This document shows, piece after piece, positions 1 to 6,387 of a stretch of 10,360 nt of DNA (its first letter is position 1; each line of letters starts with the position of its first letter). The DNA is taken from positions 1-10,360 of the forward strand of contig SKFV01000102.1 in the NCBI GenBank assembly GCA_007117785.1. Direction: 5' to 3'. The DNA comes from Pseudomonas sp. (GTDB lineage: Bacteria; Pseudomonadota; Gammaproteobacteria; Pseudomonadales; Pseudomonadaceae). Position numbers and translations under genes: made by a program. The notes under the pieces are model-generated. The model saw only the letters and a list, made by a program, of their open reading frames with translations, did not search any database and was not told where the DNA came from.

Positions 1-114
1 CTGGAGGGCATGAACAACAAGATCAAGGTCATCAAGCGAATGGCTTATGGCTACCGGGATAACGACTACTTCTTCCTAAAGATCAAAGCAGCGTTTCCCG
101 GTAAAGCGCGATGA
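1..114 (+). CDS. ISL3-family transposase, C-terminal end (partial)
   Basis: The window opens inside a reading frame that encodes 37 residues and stops with TGA at 112-114. The fragment contains LEGMNNKIKVIKRMAYGYRD and ends in FFLKIKAAFPGKAR. This matches the well-conserved C-terminus of ISL3-type DDE transposases, where the E of LEG..NNKIK is the last acidic catalytic residue. The rest of the gene lies to the left of the window, so I cannot tell whether the element is intact. Only 5 bases separate its stop from the stem of the next terminator. The right terminal inverted repeat of the element must therefore overlap that hairpin or be missing. The call rests on recognising the family motif in a short piece. 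Confidence 0.8.
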   Translation: MEGMNNKIKVIKRMAYGYRDNDYFFLKIKAAFPGKAR

Positions 115-119
115 ACCAT

Positions 120-152
120 AAAAAAGCCGGAGCACAATGCTCCGGCTTTTTT
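120..152. terminator. Bidirectional intrinsic terminator (transposase / mscS)
   Basis: A perfect 15-bp stem (120-134 with 138-152) encloses a 3-base loop, CAA. The core is GCCGGAGCA/TGCTCCGGC, flanked by six A on the left and six T on the right. Each strand therefore ends in a U-tract. It can terminate mscS transcription coming from the right and transposase transcription coming from the left. Confidence 0.9.
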
Positions 153-166
153 CCAGCAACCAGCCA

Positions 167-1009
167 TCAGGCCGATGCTTTTTCCTGTGCCATCATATGT
201 ACCGTGCGCTGCGGGAACGGAATGGTAATGCCTTCCTGATCGAAAGTTTCCTTCGCCAGTTCGGTGATATCCCACATTACGCCCCAGAAGTCTTCCGTCT
301 TGGTCCACATGCGCAGGGACAGGTCCACCGAACTGTCCCCCAGACCGGTGAGACGCACAGCAGCCTCCGGCTCTTTCAACACACGGTCATCGGCATGCGC
401 CAGACGCAGCAGAATTTCCCGCGCCTTTTTGATGTCATCGCCGTAATCGATACCTATATTCACATCGACCCGACGTGTCGGCTGACGCGAATAGTTGATG
501 ATATTGCCGTTCGACAGGCTGCCGTTGGGCACCACCACCGTCTTGTTATCCGGGGATTTCAACACGGTATGGAAGATCTGGATACTGTCTACCGTACCGC
601 CAATGCCCTGGGCCTCAATGTACTCGCCCACCTTGAACGGACGCAGAAAGAGAATCAGCACACCGCCGGCAAAGTTGGCAAGACTGCCCTGCAACGCGAA
701 ACCAATCGCCAAACCGGCGGCACCAATGACCGCAATAAAGGACGTGGTTTCCACCCCGATCATGCCCGCGACACTGATGATCAGCAGTATCTTCAGACCT
801 ATGCCGATCAAGTTGCCGGCAAAGCCATGCAGACTCTTGTCGATGTTGCGCTTTTCCATTACTGCCAGAATGCCGTTGGCGATACGACCAATTACCCACC
901 AACCGACCAGCAGGGTAATAATCGCCAACAGCACCTGACTTCCGTATTGCATGACCATCGGCAGCACTGCCGCCTGCCATTCATCAAGCTGGTTCATCAC
1001 GTTCTCCAT
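167..1009 (-). CDS. mscS: Small-conductance mechanosensitive channel, MscS family
   Basis: This is a 280-residue inner-membrane channel (E. coli MscS has 286) that opens under membrane tension and releases solutes during hypo-osmotic shock. Three hydrophobic segments are visible at about 24-50, 66-88 and 91-125. The third is the pore helix and carries GLAIGFALQGSLANFAGG (99-116). The cytoplasmic beta domain follows, with RPFKVGEY (123-130), VVVPNG (158-163) and NIINYSRQP (169-177). The two gate-ring leucines of E. coli MscS align with L100 and F104, so one of them is phenylalanine. AAGGAG (1017-1022) lies 7 bases before the ATG and supports this start. The gene follows yajQ after 19 bases in the same direction, so it is probably co-transcribed and ends at the hairpin at 120-152. 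Confidence 0.93.
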   Translation of the reverse strand: MENVMNQLDEWQAAVLPMVMQYGSQVLLAIITLLVGWWVIGRIANGILAVMEKRNIDKSLHGFAGNLIGIGLKILLIISVAGMIGVETTSFIAVIGAAGLAIGFALQGSLANFAGGVLILFLRPFKVGEYIEAQGIGGTVDSIQIFHTVLKSPDNKTVVVPNGSLSNGNIINYSRQPTRRVDVNIGIDYGDDIKKAREILLRLAHADDRVLKEPEAAVRLTGLGDSSVDLSLRMWTKTEDFWGVMWDITELAKETFDQEGITIPFPQRTVHMMAQEKASA

Positions 1010-1028
1010 TGAATAACTCCTTATTTAA

Positions 1029-1514
1029 CTAATCACGGAAGTTGTTGAACTGCAAGGGCATGGAGAACTCTCCTGCGCGCAGCAAGGCCATGACCTGTTG
1101 CAGGTCATCGCGCTTTTTCCCGGTTACTCGTACCTGCTCACCCTGGATGGCGGCTTGCACCTTGATTTTGGAATCCTTGATCGCAGCGACGATTTTCTTC
1201 GCCAACTCCTTGTCGATCCCCTCGCGCAACAACACTTCCTGCTTGACCTGCTTGCCCGAGCCGTAGGCCTCTTTGACCTCCAGACACTGAATGTCGACTT
1301 TGCGCTTGACCAGATTAATCGTAAGAATCTCCAGCAGTTGCTCAAGCTGAAAATCAGCGTCAGCACTGATGATGACCTGCTGTGTTTTGTCCTGAAATTC
1401 GAAGCTGCCCTTACCACGCAAATCGTAACGCCGTTCCAGGTCTTTGGCCGCGTTATCCACTGCGTTGGTGACTTCATGTTTGTCGAGTTCAGAGACCACA
1501 TCAAAGGACGGCAT
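1029..1514 (-). CDS. yajQ: YajQ family nucleotide / cyclic-di-GMP-binding protein
   Basis: This 161-residue cytoplasmic protein is full length for the family (about 160) and co-linear with it. It begins MPSFDVVSELD and contains the family blocks NAVDNAAKDLERRYDLRG (17-34), VKEAYGSGK and KKIVAAIKDSKIKVQAAIQG, and it ends LQFNNFRD. YajQ proteins have two ferredoxin-like folds. Xanthomonas and P. aeruginosa members have been reported to bind c-di-GMP and to act in virulence and biofilm control. The Pseudomonas syringae member was reported as a host factor for phage phi6 transcription. The ATG is preceded by GAGGA (1521-1525) with 6 bases of spacing. It is the first gene of a likely yajQ-mscS operon and is divergent from the response regulator, which points to a shared c-di-GMP theme (inference). 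Confidence 0.95.
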   Translation of the reverse strand: MPSFDVVSELDKHEVTNAVDNAAKDLERRYDLRGKGSFEFQDKTQQVIISADADFQLEQLLEILTINLVKRKVDIQCLEVKEAYGSGKQVKQEVLLREGIDKELAKKIVAAIKDSKIKVQAAIQGEQVRVTGKKRDDLQQVMALLRAGEFSMPLQFNNFRD

Positions 1515-1578
1515 GCATTTTCCTCAAAAATTGTCGAAAAAAAGACACAGTTGGCAAAACATTTGGCCAAGCCGTGGC

Positions 1579-1607
1579 ATTATAGCGGGGAACAGGAACG
1601 CACAGTG
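1579..1607 (-). promoter_or_regulatory. Probable yajQ promoter (perfect -10, weak -35)
   Basis: The minus strand has an exact TATAAT at 1579-1584, about 65 bases before the yajQ ATG. The -35 region about 17 bases upstream (near 1602-1607, CACTGT) is poor, so the promoter may need an activator or be weak. It lies within the 110-base divergent spacer, so it overlaps whatever promoter drives the regulator at 1625. I could not find a convincing sigma-70 match for that opposite promoter. Confidence 0.4.
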
Positions 1608-1624
1608 TAGCCGGAGAGCTTGTT

Positions 1625-2578
1625 ATGCCCAACCCGCAACTCAGCATCATGGTCGTGGATGACACCAAGTTCAGTAGTGCCGTCATCGGTCACAGTCTGC
1701 AGAAAGCAGGCTATGTCGACATCCGCTTCGCCAGCTCGGCGCTGGATGCCCTCGCCATGCATGAAAAGCGACCCGCCAGCATCATGATTGCCGACTGGCT
1801 GATGCCCGAGATCGATGGCCTGGAGCTGACGGGCAGAATCCGCCAGATGGATGAACAGAGCGCGCACTATACCTACGTGGTTCTGCTAACCGCCAAGGAA
1901 GGTGATAAAGCCCTGAGTGAAGCCTTTGACCGCGGCGTGGATGATTTCATCAGCAAATCATCAATGAACGAACAACTATTGCCGAGAATCTATGCTGCCG
2001 ACCGCACCTCACTGTTGATCAATCGCCTGCTCGATGAAAACCGCTTGCTGGCCAGCAACAATGCTCACCTTGAACAGCACAACCTGGTCGACAATATCAC
2101 CGCGACCGGCAACCGCCGCTACCTGCTGCAGCGTCTTGATGAAGCACTCAACAATGTCTCTTCGCGTGGCGGCGTGTGCTGTCTGCTGACACTGGGCATT
2201 CAGAACCTTGAAGAAATGCGTGAGCGCTACGGTGATGCCATCGAAGAGGAACTGTTGCGCGGCCTCGCCCGGCGCCTGCAGCAGCTGGTGCGACCAACTG
2301 ACGTGATCACCCGGGTCAGTGACAATGTCTTTGCCCTGGTTACCCTGGCGGACAAAGCGGATGACTGCAAACCCAGCAGCTTCCGACGCCTGTATGACGG
2401 CCTCAACCTGAAAGCCTTCAAGACGGCTGAAGGCTATTTGTCGGTGCGTGCCGGCCTGACCATTACCGTGGTCGGTAATGAGCCGACCATGCCAGCACCC
2501 GAGCAACTACTGGAAGAAGGAGAGGCTCGACTGGCCGATGCCTACGCCACCAACCTGATCACCGAGATCCGCCGCTAG
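1625..2578 (+). CDS. Response regulator: receiver domain plus degenerate GGDEF domain
   Basis: This 317-residue cytoplasmic protein starts with a complete receiver domain (about 6-125). It has the acidic pair D12/D13, phospho-acceptor D57 (ADWLMPEIDG), T89 and K111. A helical linker (about 126-153) leads into a GGDEF-fold domain recognisable from DNITATGNRRYLLQRL (156-171) and RERYGD (199-204). The signature loop is S-D-N-V-F (232-236) instead of GGDEF. The metal-binding aspartates align with G191 and Q193, so diguanylate cyclase activity is not expected. An RxxD motif, RPTD (223-226), stands five residues before the loop, the usual place of the c-di-GMP inhibitory site. GGAG (1613-1616), 8 bases upstream, supports the ATG. 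It is divergent from yajQ and 12 bases before panE. It appears to correspond to P. aeruginosa PA4396 by position (from memory). No histidine kinase is visible nearby. Confidence 0.88.
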   Translation: MPNPQLSIMVVDDTKFSSAVIGHSLQKAGYVDIRFASSALDALAMHEKRPASIMIADWLMPEIDGLELTGRIRQMDEQSAHYTYVVLLTAKEGDKALSEAFDRGVDDFISKSSMNEQLLPRIYAADRTSLLINRLLDENRLLASNNAHLEQHNLVDNITATGNRRYLLQRLDEALNNVSSRGGVCCLLTLGIQNLEEMRERYGDAIEEELLRGLARRLQQLVRPTDVITRVSDNVFALVTLADKADDCKPSSFRRLYDGLNLKAFKTAEGYLSVRAGLTITVVGNEPTMPAPEQLLEEGEARLADAYATNLITEIRR

Positions 2579-2590
2579 GCGGAGTCTGAT

Positions 2591-3511
2591 ATGTTGCACA
2601 TACTGGGTGCCGGCAGTATGGGCTTGCTCTGGGCTGCGCGTCTTCAACGAGCTGGCTTTCCGACCCAACTGATTCTGCGCAACATCGAGCGCTTGGCTGC
2701 CTGGCAAGCCCATGCCGGACAACTGGAGCTGACTGATCCTGGCCAACACCAACATATCAGCCTGTCACTGAACGCAGAGCTACCCGACAGCCCTGAGCCA
2801 ATCCGTTTTTTACTGGTCGCCACCAAAGCCTATGCCGCCGAGGATGCCGTGCGTAGCGTACAACACCGACTCAGTGCCGATGCCGACGTGTTGCTGCTGC
2901 AGAATGGCATGGGTAGCCAGCAAGCCATCAGTCGCCAGCTTCCCCGTCATCGGGTCTTCTACGCCACTGTGACTGATGGCGCCTGGCGTCCTTCAGCGCA
3001 CCAGTTGATCTGGGCGGGTCATGGTCAGACGATTATTGGCGATCCGCGCCAGGGTCCACCACCCGACTGGCTGACTCGCTGGCAGGAACACGGACTAACC
3101 CTCGAGTGGCATGCGGACATTATGGCGATTCTCTGGCGCAAGCTGGCGATCAACTGTGCAATCAATCCGCTGACGGCGTTGCTGGACTGCCCCAATGGTG
3201 AGCTGCTAGAACGTGCCCACGGTCGCCTGGAAGAACTCAGCCAGGAACTGCAGCTGCTGATGTCCGCCTTTGGTATCCCCCTGAGTCTGGACATCCTGCG
3301 CACTCAGCTGGATCAGGTGATACGCCAGACCGCCACCAATTCCTCATCCATGCGCCAGGATATTCATTGCGGTCGTCGTACCGAAATTGATTTCATGCTG
3401 GGTTTTGCCCTGCGCAGCGCAGATCAACTGAGTCTGGCCGTTCCGGCATTGCGCAAGCTGAATGCCGAGCTACAGACATATCTGGCAACGCATGGCCTGC
3501 CACTCGATTGA
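2591..3511 (+). CDS. panE: 2-dehydropantoate 2-reductase (ketopantoate reductase)
   Basis: The 306-residue cytoplasmic enzyme reduces ketopantoate to pantoate with NADPH in the pantothenate and coenzyme A pathway. The Rossmann dinucleotide motif GAGSMG is at 6-11. VATKAY (76-81) and QNGMG (104-108) are the usual cofactor and substrate segments. The helical C-terminal domain carries the catalytic lysine K184 in LWRKLAINCAINPLTALLD, with N188 and N192. The substrate-binding serines lie in SSSMRQD (251-257), with E265 in RRTEIDFMLG. GGAG (2581-2584) sits 6 bases before the ATG. Only 12 bases separate it from the upstream regulator gene, so the two are probably co-transcribed. No terminator is visible directly after the stop. 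Confidence 0.95.
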   Translation: MLHILGAGSMGLLWAARLQRAGFPTQLILRNIERLAAWQAHAGQLELTDPGQHQHISLSLNAELPDSPEPIRFLLVATKAYAAEDAVRSVQHRLSADADVLLLQNGMGSQQAISRQLPRHRVFYATVTDGAWRPSAHQLIWAGHGQTIIGDPRQGPPPDWLTRWQEHGLTLEWHADIMAILWRKLAINCAINPLTALLDCPNGELLERAHGRLEELSQELQLLMSAFGIPLSLDILRTQLDQVIRQTATNSSSMRQDIHCGRRTEIDFMLGFALRSADQLSLAVPALRKLNAELQTYLATHGLPLD

Positions 3512-3520
3512 GTGTCTGCT

Positions 3521-3548
3521 TTGACGCCGAGCGCTTTGCCGCTACCCT
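3521..3548 (+). promoter_or_regulatory. Probable sigma-70 promoter of the adenosyltransferase gene
   Basis: TTGACG (3521-3526) is followed after 16 bases by TACCCT (3543-3548). The -35 is five of six to consensus and the -10 is weaker. It starts 9 bases after the panE stop and about 34 bases before the chosen ATG, so this gene may have its own transcript besides read-through from panE. I see no cobalamin riboswitch; the 70-base gap is too short for one. Confidence 0.45.
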
Positions 3549-3581
3549 GTGCAGCCAACGATAACTTCCAGGAAGCAAGCC

Positions 3582-4151
3582 ATGGGATACCGATTGAGCA
3601 AACTCTACACCCGCACTGGCGACAAGGGCGATACCGGTCTGGCCGATGGCCGTCGCATCAGCAAGGATCACCCGCGCGTTGAAGCCATGGGCAGTGTCGA
3701 CGAGCTGAACAGCCAATTGGGCGTATTGCTGGCGGAACTGGAGCAACCAGCCCTGCTCGGCCTGCTCGAGCATCTGGGGCCGATTCAGCACCGACTGTTT
3801 GATCTGGGCGGTGAACTGGCGGTGCCCGGCTACGACATTATCAGTGCCGACGATGTCAGCGCACTTGAAGCGCTGATTGATCTTTACAACGCCGAACTGC
3901 AACCACTGACCAACTTCATCTTGCCTGGCGGGTCGCGCCCGGTCGCATTGGCCCATCTGGCACGCAGTGTCTGTCGCCGCGCCGAACGCCGCTACCTCAC
4001 CCTGGCCAACCACGAAGCCGTGAATGAACAGGCACCGATCTATCTCAACCGCTTGTCTGACTTGTTATTCGTCATCGCCCGGACTATTGCCCGCCTGCAG
4101 GAAACACCGGAAGTACTCTGGTCACCAAAACCCAAGCCGGAAACAGAGTGA
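3582..4151 (+). CDS. PduO-type cob(I)alamin adenosyltransferase
   Basis: This 189-residue protein transfers the adenosyl group of ATP to cob(I)alamin (or cobyrinate diamide), making adenosylcobalamin. The family forms trimers with the active site between subunits. Hallmarks in order are TRTGDKGDTGLADG (10-23), the ATP-binding N-terminal motif; RVEAMGSVDELNS (32-44); LPGGSRPVA (114-122); VCRRAERR (130-137); and NRLSDLLF (156-163). I chose ATG at 3582 because AGGA (3570-3573) precedes it by 8 bases and because MGYRLSKLYTRTGDKG matches typical N-termini. A GTG at 3549 would add 11 residues without a ribosome site. It stands alone between panE and a terminator, with no cobalamin synthesis genes beside it, so it probably serves salvage or general adenosylation (inference). 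Confidence 0.93.
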   Translation: MGYRLSKLYTRTGDKGDTGLADGRRISKDHPRVEAMGSVDELNSQLGVLLAELEQPALLGLLEHLGPIQHRLFDLGGELAVPGYDIISADDVSALEALIDLYNAELQPLTNFILPGGSRPVALAHLARSVCRRAERRYLTLANHEAVNEQAPIYLNRLSDLLFVIARTIARLQETPEVLWSPKPKPETE

Positions 4152-4155
4152 CAGC

Positions 4156-4184
4156 AAAAGGGGCCAACCAGCGTGGCCCCTTTT
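4156..4184. terminator. Bidirectional terminator between convergent genes
   Basis: AAAAGGGGCCA (4156-4166) pairs perfectly with TGGCCCCTTTT (4174-4184) around a 7-base loop, and a further T follows at 4185. It begins 4 bases after the adenosyltransferase stop and lies 11 bases beyond the chemoreceptor stop on the other strand. It can serve both convergent genes. Confidence 0.88.
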
Positions 4185-4195
4185 TGGTTCTGGTA

Positions 4196-6214
4196 TCAGA
4201 CACGGAAAGCACTGACAATCCGCTGCAACTCCTGCACCAACTGCCCCATGCGCTGGCTTGATTCTTCCGCCTGACGCGCACCCACCGCAGTTCGCTCACC
4301 CACTTCACTGATCTGCACGATATTCTGGTCAATGTCATGGCTGACAGCGGTCTGCTCTTCTGCCGCCGCAGCGATCTGCTGGCTCTGATCAACAATCTGC
4401 GAAATAGAGGTCAGGATATTGGCCAGAGCAGCCTGAACCTTGAGGGTCGAATCAACGGATTCCCCAGTCATCCCATGGCTGCTACCCATCGCCTTGACTG
4501 CCGCATTTACCCCCTCCTGCAGGCGAGCGATCATATGTTCAATCTCTTCGGTGGACTCGTGGGTACGCCGGGCAAGCGTTCGCACCTCATCAGCCACTAC
4601 GGCAAAACCACGCCCTTGTTCGCCGGCACGTGCCGCTTCGATGGCTGCGTTGAGCGCCAGCAGATTGGTTTGTTCGGCAACACCCTTGATCACATCCAGT
4701 ACCCGGCTGATGGAGGCACTATCATCCGCCAGCTTGTTGATCACCTTGACCGAATGTTCGATCTCATTAGCCAGCCCTTCTATCGTCTTGACCGAGGACT
4801 CTACCAGGGTTCGACCACTCAAGGTCACCGTATTGACCTCTTCCGCATTACTCACAGCAACCGCTGCACTGCTGGCCACTTCCTGCGAGGTCGCTGCCAT
4901 TTCGTTCATGGCTGTGGCGACCTGATCAATCTGGCTGCGCTGGGAGGCGACTGCCTGACTGCTGTCAGCAGAAATACGCTGGACCTGATTAGACTGCTCA
5001 TCGACTTGCGCACTCATGCTGCTGACTTGTTGAATCAGCTCACGAATACGCGCAATAGTCTCATTGAAGTCACGACCCAGTGCACCCAACTCATCGCGAC
5101 TGTGAATTTTTGCCTGCACCGTCATATCACCCTGAGCTACCTGGCCCATCTTCTCCGACAGGTGCTTGATGGTGTGCCGGGTAGCCAGATAGAAACCACC
5201 ATAGAGGTAAACCACCACAATCAACACCAGGGACAACAGCGTTACCAAGGTGAACATGGCCCGATAATTCGTCGTCACCCGGGCATCAAGCACGGACTCC
5301 AGCGCCACAAGAGTCGCATCACCGAGACTCCAGCTGATATCAATCTGAGCGCTGATGCGCTGGAAAAAATCATCCCAGGTGCCGGTCATGACGTTAGCCA
5401 TGATGACGTCATCCTCGAAGATCAGCTTGGTCGCTTCCAGGCTCTCAATACTGCGTGTGACCTGCGTCCGCAGGTCGACAAACTCTTCGCGGCTCTGCAA
5501 AAAGCCCAACGCCTGCTGGTAATCGTTAATGATCAGAGGCAGCACATCGACAATATCGTCCATTATGCGACTGGCATCCGAGCTCATGTAGCCCAACTCA
5601 ACCACATAACTGCCCACGGCACGGCCCTGACCCAGGGTACCCGTAACCTGTGGAATGGCGTTGACCAGCATGTTGCCCACCTGACGCACATCAGCATCAA
5701 AATCTTGCAGCAAGCCGGCATACGAAGCACCCATTCCCAGGATTGAAATGGCTTGACCATAGGCCTGGGCTGACATGTCGGCACGGCCGCGGGTAGATTC
5801 CTGGCCGATGCGCTGATACAAATCAACCAACATATCGCGCTGCGCCAACATATCACTGGCGCCAGGCGCATTGCTTTGCACCGGCAGCGCATTCAGCCGT
5901 TCGATCAGGTCACGTCGCAATTCCGCAGTACGCTGCTCCAGCTGCCGGGCAATTTCACCCTCGGTCAACTGGAAATAGGTGGTATCCAGATCCCGTAACT
6001 GCTCGGCACGGCGCACAATCTCGACCTGCTGTCGAACCAGCGCAAGACTGTCCAGTGCATGCTCTGAAATCACCACCCGCTGCCAGGACTGCTGCACCAG
6101 CATGCTGCTGACGATAATCAGCGGCACCAGAAACAGCAAGCTGATCAGGCAGAACTTCATGCCGTAACTCAGACGATTCATCAATGCAATTGCGGGCGCC
6201 ATAAATGCATTCAC
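4196..6214 (-). CDS. Methyl-accepting chemotaxis protein (transducer)
   Basis: This 672-residue inner-membrane chemoreceptor has TM1 at about 20-41, a large periplasmic sensor at about 42-318, TM2 at about 319-341 and a HAMP region at about 342-395. A cytoplasmic coiled-coil signalling domain runs from 400 to the end. The hairpin tip that contacts CheA and CheW is unmistakable: EQTNLLALNAAIEAARAGEQ (514-533), then GRGFAVVADEVR. The sensor looks wholly helical and I cannot assign it to a known ligand-binding family. The protein ends VSAFRV, without an aromatic CheR/CheB pentapeptide tether. The start is GTG, chosen because GAGGAG (6222-6227) lies 7 bases upstream; in-frame ATG codons at residues 5 and 12 are alternatives. 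A sigma-28 promoter lies upstream at 6347-6373. It sits beside ampE in the same order I recall for PA4520 of P. aeruginosa. Confidence 0.94.
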   Translation of the reverse strand: MNAFMAPAIALMNRLSYGMKFCLISLLFLVPLIIVSSMLVQQSWQRVVISEHALDSLALVRQQVEIVRRAEQLRDLDTTYFQLTEGEIARQLEQRTAELRRDLIERLNALPVQSNAPGASDMLAQRDMLVDLYQRIGQESTRGRADMSAQAYGQAISILGMGASYAGLLQDFDADVRQVGNMLVNAIPQVTGTLGQGRAVGSYVVELGYMSSDASRIMDDIVDVLPLIINDYQQALGFLQSREEFVDLRTQVTRSIESLEATKLIFEDDVIMANVMTGTWDDFFQRISAQIDISWSLGDATLVALESVLDARVTTNYRAMFTLVTLLSLVLIVVVYLYGGFYLATRHTIKHLSEKMGQVAQGDMTVQAKIHSRDELGALGRDFNETIARIRELIQQVSSMSAQVDEQSNQVQRISADSSQAVASQRSQIDQVATAMNEMAATSQEVASSAAVAVSNAEEVNTVTLSGRTLVESSVKTIEGLANEIEHSVKVINKLADDSASISRVLDVIKGVAEQTNLLALNAAIEAARAGEQGRGFAVVADEVRTLARRTHESTEEIEHMIARLQEGVNAAVKAMGSSHGMTGESVDSTLKVQAALANILTSISQIVDQSQQIAAAAEEQTAVSHDIDQNIVQISEVGERTAVGARQAEESSQRMGQLVQELQRIVSAFRV

Positions 6215-6221
6215 TCAAACT

Positions 6222-6227
6222 CTCCTC
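6222..6227 (-). promoter_or_regulatory. Ribosome binding site deciding a GTG start (chemoreceptor)
   Basis: GAGGAG on the minus strand ends 7 bases before GTG at 6212-6214. The in-frame ATG at 6200-6202 would be 19 bases from this site, too far, so the GTG start is preferred. Confidence 0.65.
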
Positions 6228-6346
6228 AAATGGCGGGCTGATGCGGTTATTCTTGGTTTCCGACAGTAACCGGCCAGTCCGGCTCCAAACTACTGTTGGG
6301 TAATGCAACTCAACGCAGGAGCGCAGTCACTTGTCTCATATTGAGG

Positions 6347-6373
6347 GTATCGGCGCGACCAAGGTGATCTTTA
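6347..6373 (-). promoter_or_regulatory. Sigma-28 (FliA) promoter for the chemoreceptor gene
   Basis: Read on the minus strand, TAAAGATC (6366-6373) is followed by exactly 11 bases and then GCCGATAC (6347-6354). The enterobacterial FliA consensus is TAAAGTTT-N11-GCCGATAA. The -35 element matches at six of eight bases, including TAAAG, and the -10 at seven of eight, with the right spacing. Transcription would start near 6340 and give a leader of about 125 bases. The promoter lies just after the ampE stop and is oriented to the chemoreceptor, a class of gene often under FliA control. Confidence 0.8.
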
Positions 6374-6387
6374 GCCAAAATATCGGC

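Noticed and set aside
137..1012. A 291-codon open frame on the plus strand
   Set aside because: It is antisense to mscS, whose protein has clear family motifs. The antisense product has no domain and begins inside the terminator hairpin.
1551..1570. Inverted repeat TTGGC/GCCAA and the palindrome TTGGCCAA in the yajQ/regulator spacer
   Set aside because: The arms are only 5 bases with a 10-base gap and the palindrome is 8 bases. This is too short to claim an operator without comparison.
3549..3581. Upstream GTG start for the adenosyltransferase
   Set aside because: No ribosome site precedes it, it abuts the -10 box, and the 11 extra residues are not typical of the family. The ATG at 3582 has AGGA at good spacing.
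4337..5746. A 469-codon open frame on the plus strand
   Set aside because: It lies entirely antisense to the chemoreceptor gene. Its translation is rich in His, Gln and Arg with no recognisable domain, as expected for a mirror frame of a GC-biased gene.
6380..6387. A second GCCGATAT box resembling a sigma-28 -10 element
   Set aside because: There is no TAAA-like -35 box at the required distance; CTTG occupies that place inside the end of ampE.
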